From NCBI GenBank assembly GCA_018136815.1, contig CM030934.1, positions 6,433,698-6,497,697 on the forward strand: a DNA stretch of 64,000 nt, in the 5' to 3' direction. Position numbers and translations under genes: made by a program. The notes under the pieces were generated by a model. That model had not been told where the DNA came from. It was given only the letters and a program-made list of their open reading frames with translations, and made no database searches. Source of the stretch: Isochrysis galbana. Taxonomy: Eukaryota > Haptophyta > Isochrysidales > Isochrysidaceae. Positions 1 to 9,977 of this stretch are shown in pieces (the stretch's first letter is position 1; each line of letters opens with the position of its first letter).

Positions 1-71
1 AAGTGCTTGAGGAGTCCAGCATTTGCATCTTGCATGGCGCTCATGGCAATGAGTGTGTAGGGTGGGGAGGT

Positions 72-470
72 ATAATCAGGTTCATAGATTTTTGTGCCTT
101 GGATTATAATGCGGTCAAGTGTGTCGTGGCTTGGCGTGTTGGTGCATGGCTAGTGGCAGTAGCGGCACTAATATTCAGTTGTTTTAGTATTTAAATCGTT
201 CCGGTTTAACAGTTTATCAACTACTACTACCTACTACTCTCTACTCTATCCCTATCGCCATCTACAGTCTTTATTAGCGTAGAATACTCTATGGGCCGAC
301 ATTCGACATCGACAATCGACGAACGGCAAACAGGCCTAACGGTTACCGAAACCTCATAAACACTGAAGGTTGGTACCGCTACTGCCACTAGCCTGGCACC
401 AACACGACGTAAACCGCAGCGCACTTGCCCGTATAGTTGGAATGCCTTGAATCTGGAATCATGATCGTGA
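72..470. repeat. Imperfect long inverted repeat
   Basis: Sequence at about 72-190 is repeated in inverted, diverged form at about 353-470. The best-matching core includes GTGTTGGTG and GGCTAGTGGCAGTAGCGG on the left, with their reverse complement around 375-405. The reading frame is preserved between arms: the left arm on + and the right arm on - encode similar peptides containing RVGA.LVAVA. This suggests an inverted duplication of a once-coding sequence, or a foldback element. No complete gene is seen in 1-1014. Confidence 0.6.
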
Positions 471-1014
471 ATTACAATTACATGTTCTACAACCCCCGTG
501 GCCCGTGCTTGGCGGTGGCGGCTCTCAACAAACATCAAATATGGCCCTTCAAACCTCCCCCTCACACGAACTCGCCCCCCCTTTCCCCCCCCCGTTTCCT
601 ACAAGTACAATGGGGGTGAAACGCCAGTAGCATTGGGCGGAAATACCGGCGGGGGCGACGCCCTTGTGAACGTTCCGGTAGGAAGTAGGCAAGCGTGGTT
701 GACCGCCCACAGCTTCGCGTCAGACCGTAAATTTCAGCATGGTTTGTAGATACCTGCCGTTGCCATGCGCCCCCAGTCTTGCTTGGTAGCCGGCGTATGG
801 GCGCTCACCCAGGTCGCGTGGCAGTCACCATCCGCCAAGCACCAAGCGGGTGTGCGATATTGGCGGATGAGCGAATGATATAATGCAAGGGATAGCCAGA
901 GTTTCCATGAAGTAGGGCAAGGTGAGATGTGGTATGCTCTAACGCTTCTTTCATCTGCCCACACAATACGTGTGATTCCACCTCAGCGCCTCTAGCAACT
1001 ATTGGTCAACCCGT

Positions 1015-2244
1015 TCAGGTAATGGAGGCCCCATGCTTCGTGGCCTCAACAAAAAGGATCTCTCCCTCCGAAAGCTTGGTGGAAGGGGTGTACCTCTCAT
1101 GCGCTCGCGTGATTGGCTTGGTAGTACTGCGTTGCGGCGCCTTGACGTCCATCTCTATAGGACGTTGCCAAACAGACTTGTTTGTCTTTGCGCAATGGTA
1201 GAACGTGCGTCCGTTCCGAGCAGTATGCATAGTCCACATACTATTAGCGTCCGGCTGGGCCTCATCCATCTGCGTGCAAACCACGCTCTCAACCCAACAC
1301 GTAGTGACCCGAACGATCCGGACTGTGAAACCATACTCAAGGAGAGAGGCTAGGAATAGCCTCGTGTTCCCATAGCTTCTGACCGGCAGCATTATGCACG
1401 CGAGAGCTCCCGTCGTTTTGGCGCGGGCCGCTAATACCGCTGGAAGCTGCCGAGCATGTGAACTTGAGTATATGACGTCACTGGCAAGTAGTAGACTGAA
1501 CTGCTCTTCCTCAGGGAGCCCAGGCGTCTCTAGCAGGCCGTCTGATGCCGCCACCTCGATTTGTTGCTTCTCCTTCACGCTTTGCTCAGTCGAGAAAATC
1601 TCGCCTTCTTCCGGCGCCATCACGTCATCCCAATCCAGCAGTGCCACTTGCACATCTTTGGCGCGCAAGCTCGTTGCATTGTGAGCGTCCCCAGCCGTCA
1701 CCGTGCCTGCTGTGTCGATCGATTCAGATTCTCTACTGGCACCTTCCACTACCATGAACAACTGAGCACTCTGACGAACAGTGGCAAGCAGCCGTGGCAA
1801 GCAGTCCGTGATTCGGACGCGGCATGCTCCCAGTGCAGCAGCAGTAAGCCCAGGAAGCCCTAGCCCTGATCCGAGCTCAATGACACTGGCCCGATGCATG
1901 TCTAGTTCCTGATAGTTAGCCGCCAGCCAGCAAGCGAGTAGCAGAGCGCAGGGCCATACTCGCCATCCGGTCCCACCGGCAACGTACTCGCACTCAGCAA
2001 CAAACACCTCGATTGGGCTGCTCTGCCTCGAGGTGCGGAAGCGGTAGGTGCACTGCCTAAGCGCCCGAACTTTGGCATTGCACGGATAGAAGAATCGGCC
2101 TGGAGTGCGACTGCATCGTAGCAAGAATGCGGCCGTCGCCGGCGCATCGATGACCCTCGGAGCGGACGATGCCATGCGATCATGCGACGGCGGCGCTGCC
2201 GACCTCGACAATCGAATTAGGGAGGATGTTTGGCCCCAACCCAT
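1015..2244 (-). CDS. METTL21-type protein methyltransferase with C-terminal WW domain
   Basis: A single open frame of 409 codons ending in TGA. The centre holds a class I SAM-dependent methyltransferase fold. Motif I is VIELGSGLGLPGLTAAALGA, followed by an acidic strand (ITD), then LLDWDD and LLASDVIYS, which is the layout of the METTL21/FAM86 family that methylates protein lysines. The C-terminus adds a WW domain (W-x21-W-x-x-P type, around SMWTMHTARNGRTFYHC...VWQRP), a proline-ligand binding module not usual for METTL21 proteins. The longest frame starts at 2244, but its first 6 codons lie inside the 3' LTR of the neighbouring Copia element. A Met at 2175 (MASSAPR) is the more likely ancestral start. 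No intron is needed. The substrate is unknown; targeting through WW is inferred. Confidence 0.8.
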   Translation of the reverse strand: MGWGQTSSLIRLSRSAAPPSHDRMASSAPRVIDAPATAAFLLRCSRTPGRFFYPCNAKVRALRQCTYRFRTSRQSSPIEVFVAECEYVAGGTGWRVWPCALLLACWLAANYQELDMHRASVIELGSGLGLPGLTAAALGACRVRITDCLPRLLATVRQSAQLFMVVEGASRESESIDTAGTVTAGDAHNATSLRAKDVQVALLDWDDVMAPEEGEIFSTEQSVKEKQQIEVAASDGLLETPGLPEEEQFSLLLASDVIYSSSHARQLPAVLAARAKTTGALACIMLPVRSYGNTRLFLASLLEYGFTVRIVRVTTCWVESVVCTQMDEAQPDANSMWTMHTARNGRTFYHCAKTNKSVWQRPIEMDVKAPQRSTTKPITRAHERYTPSTKLSEGEILFVEATKHGASIT

Positions 2245-2412
2245 GGGGACCCAGTGATTGATAGCAATATCGTGTAGACCAAGGGGAACATCATTGAGCT
2301 AGCGCGCTCACACAACGACGACGGTGACGACGGTACGTTCCCCTCCCTTCACTCGGAGTAGATCTGACACGTATACTACAAAATGCCCTCGCTCAGAGGT
2401 CAGAGTCAAACA
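2227..2412 (-). repeat. Copia 3' LTR
   Basis: Begins TGTTTGAC and ends GGCCAAACA on the minus strand, preceded by the polypurine tract. It lies directly upstream of, and overlaps the start of, the methyltransferase-WW frame, so LTR promoter activity would point into that gene. Confidence 0.95.
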
Positions 2413-2429
2413 CTCCCCCACAGCGTGAC

Positions 2430-5400
2430 TTAACGCTGGTTAGGACAGATCTTTTCATTTAGCAGGGAACAACGATGACGAAGAAATGTAGTTTTGTCGA
2501 GACATTTGGTGAATATGTCAGCGGTCATCTGGGAAGTCGAGATCCATTTCGGGGCTGAAATATGATGTAGAAATTGCTCTCGAGCGTAAAGCAACCAGCG
2601 AACATAATGACGGGTGCGAGCGGTGACCCCTGGGTTTTTGATTGAATCGCGCGTGGCCGAGTTATCAGTGAATATGTGGATCGGGAGTTGCTGTGGATGT
2701 CCTAGAAACTCGAATAGGTGCAATGAGAATTGCAAGTTCCGAGCAGCTAAGGCATAAACAGCTGTTTCGGCTTCGGCCGATGATTGGGCGACTAACTTGA
2801 GTTTCTTGGACTGAAATGAGATTGAGGCCCCCCCATACTTGAGTACGTATCCGGCAAACGGCTTCGGGAGAGAGCCCCAGGATGAGTCAGCATAAACTTC
2901 AAGTGACGAATTCGAGCCATCGTAAGTTATTCCAAGCCATTTTGAGTATTGGAGGTAACTAACGATACCAAGAGCCGAGTCATAGTTCTGAGGCGAAGGA
3001 TCCTGCATGAATTGACATAGGAAGGAAACGTAGAAGGCGATGTCAGGTCGAGTGATGGTGACCCATAGCAAAGAGCCCATAAGTTGGAGATAAGATTTGG
3101 ATCGCATTCGAGATCTATCCATGTCACACTTGGCACCGGTTAGCTTATGAAATTCGTCTATCTTCGAAGAACAGATCGGGGTAGCAAATAGTTTGCTAGT
3201 TCGCTCACTCAGGAAGGCGTTAGCAATCTCTTCGATATACTTGGTCTGACGGAGCGTCATGTGACGGTTGGCACGGTCTCGGATAATCTCGAAGCCCAAG
3301 AAACGTGATGGTTCTCCAACAATGCTTACATTGAATCGCTTGGAATATTGGGCGATGAATGAGTCAACCAACTCCTTCCGGCCTGTCGGGAACCTCACTA
3401 GCATGTTGTCCACATAGAGAGCAAGGTAAATTGTAGAGCCATCCTCGTACGATCGTTTAAAGAAATTCGGTTCGACAGCGGATTGCTCAAAGCCGATTTT
3501 GGTGAGTGTGGCTGTGTTGGTGATCATGTATTGATAACCAGCTTGTTTGGTTCCTTCTAGTGGCGCGAGGAGGAGACATGCTGCGTAGTTGGGATCTTCA
3601 AATCCAGTGGGCTGAACTATGTAGAGTGGATTCCCATCCATATCGGCGGATGAGAAAGCTTTCACTGTGTCGATTTCCAAGAGATCATCATCTGCTTCAT
3701 TTGTCAGTGCTAGGAAGATCCTGGAGCTTTCGTGTCGTAGAGTGCCGCAAAAGGTTTCTGTAAAGTCAACTCCTGGTACTTGGCTGTAGCCACAGGCCAC
3801 CCATCTAGCCTTGAACCTCTCCACTGACCCGTCCGAGTTGTACTTGACTTTGAACACCCATTTTCCCTTCATTGGCTTTCTCCCAGCTGGAATTTCATCG
3901 GCTTTCACAAGTTTCCAGGCTTTGTTGGTCTCATACTTGCCCTTCACATCTTCCTGCATCGCTTCTCTCCACTTCTCGCCGTACACAGGGTCGCTGATGG
4001 CCTCTCTGAAGGTGCGAGGCTCTGGAATGGGGCCAGCAGGTGTTGCTGCCATGAGGGCTTGGGAGATGTTGGGTGCCACAGGTGTGGTGGACTCCCCCAC
4101 GACCGAGGCGGTCGCACGCGTAGAAGACACCGCAGGAGGCGGCACTACCGGCGGAGCCGGCACCGGCGGCGGCGGGACGCGCTCATGCTGCGTGAGGCGG
4201 CGAACGGGGGTGGGGAGGGAGGCAGCATCGGAGGCGCGACGGACAAGGCTGCCTGAGGCCGCAGACGCAGACGGTGTCGGGCGGGAGATTCCCGCGAAAG
4301 ACGTGAAAGAAGATTCGTCGAAACTAACGTCAACAGCCGTGGTGATTCGACGTAAGGAGGGCACGAATACGAAGTACCCTCGGCGGCGAGGGTCCCACCC
4401 CAGGTGGACTGCCGGACAGCGACGGGAGGCCAGTTTGTCACTGGGCTCACCAACATGTACCCAACAATCGCATAACATGACGCGGAAACGTGAAAGAGGC
4501 GCAGGGGGGCGGCGCGGATCAGCCTTTTGCCATGGAACTTCTGGTGGCGAGAACGAGAACGAAGGCAAAGAATTATGGATTGCAGCAGCTTGCGACATAA
4601 GAAACGGCCAGAGGGTGGAGAAAAAGGTGTCACAGCCAGCATGTGCGAGCATGACTCTCATGCTGCGGAGAAGTACGCCCCATGCTCTTTCAGCGACACC
4701 ATTTGTTTGCGGCGCGTCTGCAATAGAAAATGAGCGGCGGATGCCTAGCTGCGAGCAAAATGCATCAATGGCAGACGCCGTGAATTCTGTGCCATTATCT
4801 GTGTGCCATTGGTCAACCACGCCGGGAATGGATGTTTTTGTGAGGAGATAGGAGTGATCTCCGACAAATGTTTGGGCTGCAATCAACACATCGGCGGAAG
4901 ATTTTGATTTCAAGAAGTAGACCGATGCGAAACGGGAGAACATGTCGACGAAGATTATCGCAAACCGCAGACCGGATGGTGATGGGGGGAAAGGACCACA
5001 AGTGTCGGACACAATTCTTTCTCCAAAGTGGGCATAAGTCCGAGAACGAGGCGTTGCTGTTTTGTGGGGCGACCGACGTTGATTGGCGGCGCACGCTGTG
5101 CAAGCTAGTTTGTGTGCCGAGGCGTGCGCGTCTTTCTTTCCTCTAGATAGCATCGCGGAGCGTATGCGGTGGACATTGAAGTGGCCTAACCTCGCATGCC
5201 ACAAAGACGGAGTCGCATCATCCGTTCCATTTTCTTCCAAGCTAGTCGCAGCTAGCGCTGTATCGAAGTTGAGAACATAATGATGGCCCGAGGCCGCCAT
5301 GTGAGCAACCTCCCCTCCAGGTAGCTGTAGGTAGCACTCTTTGTTGAGAAAGGTCGAGATGTTATCATTCTCGTATCCGGCCCTACAACTGAAGAGTCTA

Positions 5401-7874
5401 GCCGCTAGGCTAGGGACAACTCTCACACCAGTGAGACGGACCGGTACTCGTCGTTGCGCATATGTATTCTCGCCTAATTTTAGGCGCGCATCAACAACAA
5501 TTGTCATGTCTCCAATCTTGGAGACAGGTACTCGGCGGCCATCACCGATGACGATGAAGGTTTGAGGGTCGTCATCGGTTACTCGATCCAGCTCAAGCTC
5601 GTTGGAGATACAGTGTTTAGTAGCACCACAATCGATGATGAAATCCAATTTCTTAGGTGTAGGCGAATGAGAGAAAAGAGCCGTGTGAGTGTCGGATACG
5701 CGGAGCTGTTCGTGACCCCGACGAAAGATAACAATGAAGAATGAGACAAATGTGGTCCAAATGTGATATAGATTGCTCCACAGGCATGGGCGTGAGGCAT
5801 CTTCAAGCTCAGACGGAGGGTTGAATGGCGGGCTTGTAGGGATAGCGGAAAAAGCAGTGTCATCAACGATGTCACTCCACTCTTCTCCAGCGGTGAAGTT
5901 GGCGGTCTCAGCGTGTGTATTCCCTCCGCCTTCGCAACGCGGCGATTTGTCGGTGGTAGAAGCTGCGTTCGCATCGTCGGATAATACGTATGCAGATGAG
6001 TTTTTCCCTCTTCCTCCTTTGCCGAAAGCGGAACTTTTGCCTTTTCCTCGGTTTCCTTTGGTGCGTGAGCCGGCATGAGACTGCAAAGCAGCTATCCAGT
6101 CATGTATAGTGACGGAGTGATCTGCGGGGGTTGGACAGATGTTGGCCTGATGCCCAGATCCCTGACAGCGATAGCACCTAGCCGATTTCAGTGCTTGGGA
6201 TGCACTTAGCAGCGCTCGTTGTGGTTGTGGTTGGTTGTTAGGCGGAGCCGTCGTCGATTTCGCTAGAAGCGCGGAATCGTTTGCGTAGGATGCATCTGGG
6301 CGGGCCCCACCACCTGTTGCACGCCTACCACTTTCCTTGGGAATGGTGATGGCGCCTTGGTTGAATTTGATCCTCCATAATGGTTGTAGGTCTGCTTTCA
6401 GCTTCAAGATATCTCGCTGATTGTTGGTCCAAAATTTGCGTTTCGACGGGGCAGCGGCAATTTCCTCTTGGCAAGTGTGCGCTAGGGATTCTGAAATGTC
6501 TGGTGTGATGCATGAGAGTACCTTAATTACAAGTTGGTCTTTTGATTTTTGTCGATTCGAAGGGCGTTTGGCGTTCAAACTATGGAGGTGGGTGATCAAG
6601 TTGGAGATTGAATGCTCGTTGATGCCCACTGTCAAAAGTGAAACATTGTCCCATTGAGAATCATGTTCCATAAGGGTCAGATCATCTACCTCTTGATGGC
6701 ATTGATCATGTAAGAGTTGATACGCTTTGGCTCCGTCGTGCGGGGCTTGTGATGTCAACATTTCCCGAAGATCGGAATTAGAGATGTGCTCCATGAGATA
6801 TGAGAAGAGTATACGCTTTCTCTTGGTGTGGTCCATTAGCTGTTGCCTAGCTCCGGCCCTCACTGTTCCATCAGCGTTGTAGAACTGATACATAGGGACC
6901 CCTCCGAAGACAGACCGATCAGTATCTGGATTTTGTTCCAGGTATCCACCAATATCCAGACCTAACATGCAAGTGGTTAGGTCGGAGTCTCCAATGTAGT
7001 CTCTTGAGAAAGCATTGCCAAAGTCTCGGCAGAATATCTCGAAGGGGCGGCCCGGAGTGCCGTCGAACGGTCGGCAGCGATACTTGCGCGAGTCGAAGTC
7101 TTCAAGGGTGTCTTCCCCCATCATGAAGACATATTCAAGCTTTTGATCTTGTGGTTGAGCTTGTTGGATGTGATGGATTGTGGCCATTGGGATCGATGAG
7201 GAAGCGGGAGGGTGATTAGCATCGAGCTCGCCTCGACGGTGTTTCAGGGACGGCGCCACAGGGCGGCGGAAGGACTTGAGGTTGAAGGATTGTTCAGATG
7301 TCCTTGTGGTGGGCATGCTCAAAACTTTTGGAAAGTTCACCAAAAAGAAACCAAGCTTGCGATGACGGTGAGATTCGATCCATGCACCTTCAGCGGTGAG
7401 CGAGCGGTGCGGACGCACGTACCACTGTGCCGCAGGCAGGCGAGTATTTCGGGAACGGCAGATGTGGCATTTGTATAACAGAGTTTGTTGAGTCCCAACA
7501 CCGTGTACCAGAGAATGTTTTGGGATGGCTTTGAAGTCTGATTTTTCCGAGAATTCGACGCGGCTGCCGCGCATCGGATGTGACAGTGCTTGTTGGCCTT
7601 GCTGCGAAGCATAAGGCCCGATGTCCGCTCCCTTGAGCGGAGTCAGTGGTTGGAACAACTCAATTGTCTTGAAGAGTTGTTCGGTTTCTGTCTTTGGTCC
7701 AACCTTGTGTTGGGTGTAGACATCTTGGGAGCGTGCGCTCAGTCGCGTGCGAGAGAGGTGTGAACCCCTCTCGGCGGGGGTACCATGTTTGGCCCCAACC
7801 CATGGGGACCCAGTGATTGATAGCAATATCGTGTAGACCAAGGGGAACATCATTGAGCTAGCGCGCTCACACAA
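2430..7874 (-). CDS. Copia gag-pol polyprotein
   Basis: One frame of 1,814 codons. In order: an LTR-encoded hydrophobic N-terminus; a gag region that may start at MATIHHIQQ; a CCHC zinc knuckle near residue 565 (CYRCQGSGHQANIC); a retropepsin-like site near 747 written FIIDCGATKHC, where most Copia proteins have D-S-G; an integrase with HHCC (WHARLGH...CTAC) and a D-D-E core (DTCGPF, HTDNGTEF, NGVAERAWG); a reverse transcriptase with YVDN near 1485 instead of YVDD; and RNase H (VYADSSWGS, FTDNSATRDS). The domain order PR-IN-RT-RH defines Copia. The DCG and YVDN substitutions may weaken or inactivate catalysis, although identical LTRs show recent mobility, possibly in trans. It ends in TAA just before the polypurine tract. 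Confidence 0.93.
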   Translation of the reverse strand: MCERASSMMFPLVYTILLSITGSPWVGAKHGTPAERGSHLSRTRLSARSQDVYTQHKVGPKTETEQLFKTIELFQPLTPLKGADIGPYASQQGQQALSHPMRGSRVEFSEKSDFKAIPKHSLVHGVGTQQTLLYKCHICRSRNTRLPAAQWYVRPHRSLTAEGAWIESHRHRKLGFFLVNFPKVLSMPTTRTSEQSFNLKSFRRPVAPSLKHRRGELDANHPPASSSIPMATIHHIQQAQPQDQKLEYVFMMGEDTLEDFDSRKYRCRPFDGTPGRPFEIFCRDFGNAFSRDYIGDSDLTTCMLGLDIGGYLEQNPDTDRSVFGGVPMYQFYNADGTVRAGARQQLMDHTKRKRILFSYLMEHISNSDLREMLTSQAPHDGAKAYQLLHDQCHQEVDDLTLMEHDSQWDNVSLLTVGINEHSISNLITHLHSLNAKRPSNRQKSKDQLVIKVLSCITPDISESLAHTCQEEIAAAPSKRKFWTNNQRDILKLKADLQPLWRIKFNQGAITIPKESGRRATGGGARPDASYANDSALLAKSTTAPPNNQPQPQRALLSASQALKSARCYRCQGSGHQANICPTPADHSVTIHDWIAALQSHAGSRTKGNRGKGKSSAFGKGGRGKNSSAYVLSDDANAASTTDKSPRCEGGGNTHAETANFTAGEEWSDIVDDTAFSAIPTSPPFNPPSELEDASRPCLWSNLYHIWTTFVSFFIVIFRRGHEQLRVSDTHTALFSHSPTPKKLDFIIDCGATKHCISNELELDRVTDDDPQTFIVIGDGRRVPVSKIGDMTIVVDARLKLGENTYAQRRVPVRLTGVRVVPSLAARLFSCRAGYENDNISTFLNKECYLQLPGGEVAHMAASGHHYVLNFDTALAATSLEENGTDDATPSLWHARLGHFNVHRIRSAMLSRGKKDAHASAHKLACTACAANQRRSPHKTATPRSRTYAHFGERIVSDTCGPFPPSPSGLRFAIIFVDMFSRFASVYFLKSKSSADVLIAAQTFVGDHSYLLTKTSIPGVVDQWHTDNGTEFTASAIDAFCSQLGIRRSFSIADAPQTNGVAERAWGVLLRSMRVMLAHAGCDTFFSTLWPFLMSQAAAIHNSLPSFSFSPPEVPWQKADPRRPPAPLSRFRVMLCDCWVHVGEPSDKLASRRCPAVHLGWDPRRRGYFVFVPSLRRITTAVDVSFDESSFTSFAGISRPTPSASAASGSLVRRASDAASLPTPVRRLTQHERVPPPPVPAPPVVPPPAVSSTRATASVVGESTTPVAPNISQALMAATPAGPIPEPRTFREAISDPVYGEKWREAMQEDVKGKYETNKAWKLVKADEIPAGRKPMKGKWVFKVKYNSDGSVERFKARWVACGYSQVPGVDFTETFCGTLRHESSRIFLALTNEADDDLLEIDTVKAFSSADMDGNPLYIVQPTGFEDPNYAACLLLAPLEGTKQAGYQYMITNTATLTKIGFEQSAVEPNFFKRSYEDGSTIYLALYVDNMLVRFPTGRKELVDSFIAQYSKRFNVSIVGEPSRFLGFEIIRDRANRHMTLRQTKYIEEIANAFLSERTSKLFATPICSSKIDEFHKLTGAKCDMDRSRMRSKSYLQLMGSLLWVTITRPDIAFYVSFLCQFMQDPSPQNYDSALGIVSYLQYSKWLGITYDGSNSSLEVYADSSWGSLPKPFAGYVLKYGGASISFQSKKLKLVAQSSAEAETAVYALAARNLQFSLHLFEFLGHPQQLPIHIFTDNSATRDSIKNPGVTARTRHYVRWLLYAREQFLHHISAPKWISTSQMTADIFTKCLDKTTFLRHRCSLLNEKICPNQR

Positions 7875-7971
7875 CGACGACGGTGACGACGGTACGTTCC
7901 CCTCCCTTCACTCGGAGTAGATCTGACACGTATACTACAAAATGCCCTCGCTCAGAGGTCAGAGTCAAACA
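7786..7971 (-). repeat. Copia 5' LTR
   Basis: Sequence-identical partner of the 3' LTR by eye. The longest polyprotein frame opens inside it at 7874, giving a hydrophobic leader (MMFPLVYTILLSITG) that is read straight into the internal region. Confidence 0.95.
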
Positions 7972-8009
7972 GAGGACTCCTGTAGGGAGTACTAGTACTG
8001 TTTGATCCA

Positions 8010-8325
8010 TGTCGTATTCCATACGCTGACAGACTTTTACTTTAACCTGTGGGTTATTTTTAGGCCTCAAGGTCTCGTCGATTGGTATACCGCCTCTTCT
8101 CTTACTTTCTCTCGATGTCATCAACGTTCCGTGACTGTCTTTTGTCTTCTCTCCGTGTCTCGGTCATAGCTCCCCAGCGAGGTCTGTCCTCGTTGTGCCG
8201 ACCCTTCCGTCGCATGTCTGCGCGTTGCTGAATTGCCCTGGTGCCGACGCTTGGCCGTCCGTCCAGGTGTGGTTAGTTTTCGCCCTGTTTGGCTTAGTGT
8301 GTGTGGTTCTGTGGCCTCTAACTTT
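8010..8325 (+). repeat. Solo or truncated LTR, family shared with 50532-50859
   Basis: Begins TGTCGTATTCCATACG and is clearly similar along its length to 50532-50859. Shared blocks include CCCAGCGAGGTC, CGTCCGTCCAGGTGTGG and TTAGTTTTCGCCC. It lies 38 bp from the Copia insertion and is followed by a gag-like frame, so it is read as the 5' LTR of a truncated gypsy-type element. The 3' boundary is approximate. Confidence 0.75.
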
Positions 8326-8488
8326 TTGGGGTTGGCGTTGTAGTCCCTCGTGTCTACCTCGGTCCTAAGAAGCTCTCATTCTGATTCTCTCTCGACCCCT
8401 AGCTCGCTAGCTAGCCTCGTCCCTACTCTCGGACGCCACGCGTCACCATCCTTCGGCCTTCCGTCCACCTCGTCGCTCACAGCACTCG

Positions 8489-9430
8489 ATGACAGACACT
8501 GTCAGACCCGACTCCTACTATGACCTTTCAGACATCTTCCCGCAAGCAACAATCAACGAACATTCTACGGCCGCGTCAGCTGCCGGCTCGGTCGAACGGC
8601 CCTCTGCCTACGAGCCTGTATTCATCGCGTGTTCGACAAGCACAAATTCTGCCTTGGCGCCTACGACCGCGCCCTCTCACAACCCCGCTCCCCCTCTGTC
8701 CATGGGAGCAGCGGGAACCTCTTGTGTCCCACAAGGGATCCACTTCGTCGGATCCGGCGGCTCCCCTGAGCCTCCACAAGACCCCTCGAACACGGCGGCG
8801 CCATCCGCCGCCCCATCAGACGAGTCGCCGCTCGCAGATTCATTCAGCGAGCGAGCCGAGTTCACCTTCCTCGGGACCTCGGGCTACCCAAAGCTCGACC
8901 CCCATGCCCACCCGCTCGAAGACAGTGCGTGGGAACACGTGAGCGAGGCTCCCTCCGCCGCTGACCTCTTGGCCGGTCGCCTCGCCTACATGCAGTCCGC
9001 GATCGAAGCTCAACAACTTCGAGACGAGAAGCGCGAGGAATGCTGCTACTGCAGGCATCCTCCACTCTCCACGGCGGCCCGCACCTCCTTCACGCTCTCA
9101 TCGCAGAGAGGGCACATCCAGTGCTCTTCCTCCATCATCTTTCCGCCTAGCCCGACCTGCCGCCTCACCAACACCACGTGCAGCGGTTCGTTCGGGCGGC
9201 TCTGCTCCTGCGGCGCCGGGGAGACAGCCGGGGCTTTCCGGAGGCTCGCCACAAGCCTCAAGCTCAAGACTCATGCATTGCCCAGACCGCCAGGGTCATA
9301 CCTCATGCCCCACCCACATCACCCTCCTCACGGCCCGGGTGAGGCACCCCCCCTTTACCGCCGCCCTCCGCGCTGGCAAGGCAAGGGGCAAGGGGTGCGA
9401 CATTCGCACAGGAGGAGGAAAACACCCTAA
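8489..9430 (+). pseudogene. Degenerate retroelement gag
   Basis: An open frame starting MTDTVRPDSYYDLSDIFPQA with a Ser/Pro/Ala-rich N-terminal half and a short helical segment (AADLLAGRLAYMQSAIEAQQ) typical of gag. After about residue 187 the coding signal appears to change frame. A second frame, ending at the same place, carries HCPDRQGHTSCPTH, which resembles a zinc knuckle, and the tail GKGCDIRTGGGKHPK. Its position right after an LTR supports a gag remnant with a frameshift. No pol follows. It could alternatively be a short host protein. Confidence 0.5.
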
Positions 9431-9881
9431 ATGAAGCCCGGACACCTCTCACTCACTGCTCACTGCATTGTTTTACACATCCACGTTATTTATTTGATAA
9501 AGCGAAGCGCCGAAATCGGGGCTTCAGCTTTCTGACCTATTTTGGTCCCAAAACATGCTTAGTTTGTCGATAAATGTGGTACTGAGGCTATAGCATTGTG
9601 TCTCGGTCTCGGCAACCCCCCTGGCCTCAGCCACCAGCAGGTGGCCCGCGCTTGAAGCTACCAAGAGAAAATCTAAAAAAAGCCGACTGGAAGCGCCAAT
9701 TTCGGCGCTGCGGCAGTAAGGAGTTAAAAACTGCTTTCAGCGCCACGAGAAAACGACGAGCCCCTGTCTCAGCCGACGCATCTTCCAAATACACGGCCAT
9801 AATTTATCTAATAATCGGGGCACAAACTGAGATGGCTAGCCCGCCCCCCTTCCTACTTCTACGAGCTATTCCCCTCTTCTC

Positions 9882-9882
9882 T

Positions 9883-9932
<50 letters not shown>

Positions 9933-9974
9933 CGCCCCCCTCCCCCCCCCCTCCCCCCCCCCCCCCCCCCCCCG
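9882..9974 (+). promoter_or_regulatory. Polypyrimidine tract (CT)n-(C)n upstream of start codon
   Basis: About 50 nt of CT repeats run into about 40 nt of almost pure C, ending 3 nt before the ATG at 9978. Comparable coding-strand pyrimidine tracts precede several other genes in the window. A promoter or 5'-leader role is inferred. Confidence 0.5.
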
Positions 9975-9977
9975 TCA

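Larger units (their letters stand above)
2227..7971 (-). mobile_element. Complete Ty1/Copia LTR retrotransposon
   Basis: A 5,745-bp element in minus orientation, bounded by two LTRs of 186 bp that I read as identical (2227-2412 and 7786-7971). Each starts TG and ends CA. The 5-bp sequence GAGGA occurs immediately outside both ends (2222-2226 and 7972-7976) as a target-site duplication. A purine tract (GTGGGGGAG on the minus strand) abuts the 3' LTR as polypurine tract, and a primer-binding candidate starting TGGTACCCC follows the 5' LTR. LTR identity and an intact 1,814-codon frame imply a recent insertion. Confidence 0.95.
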
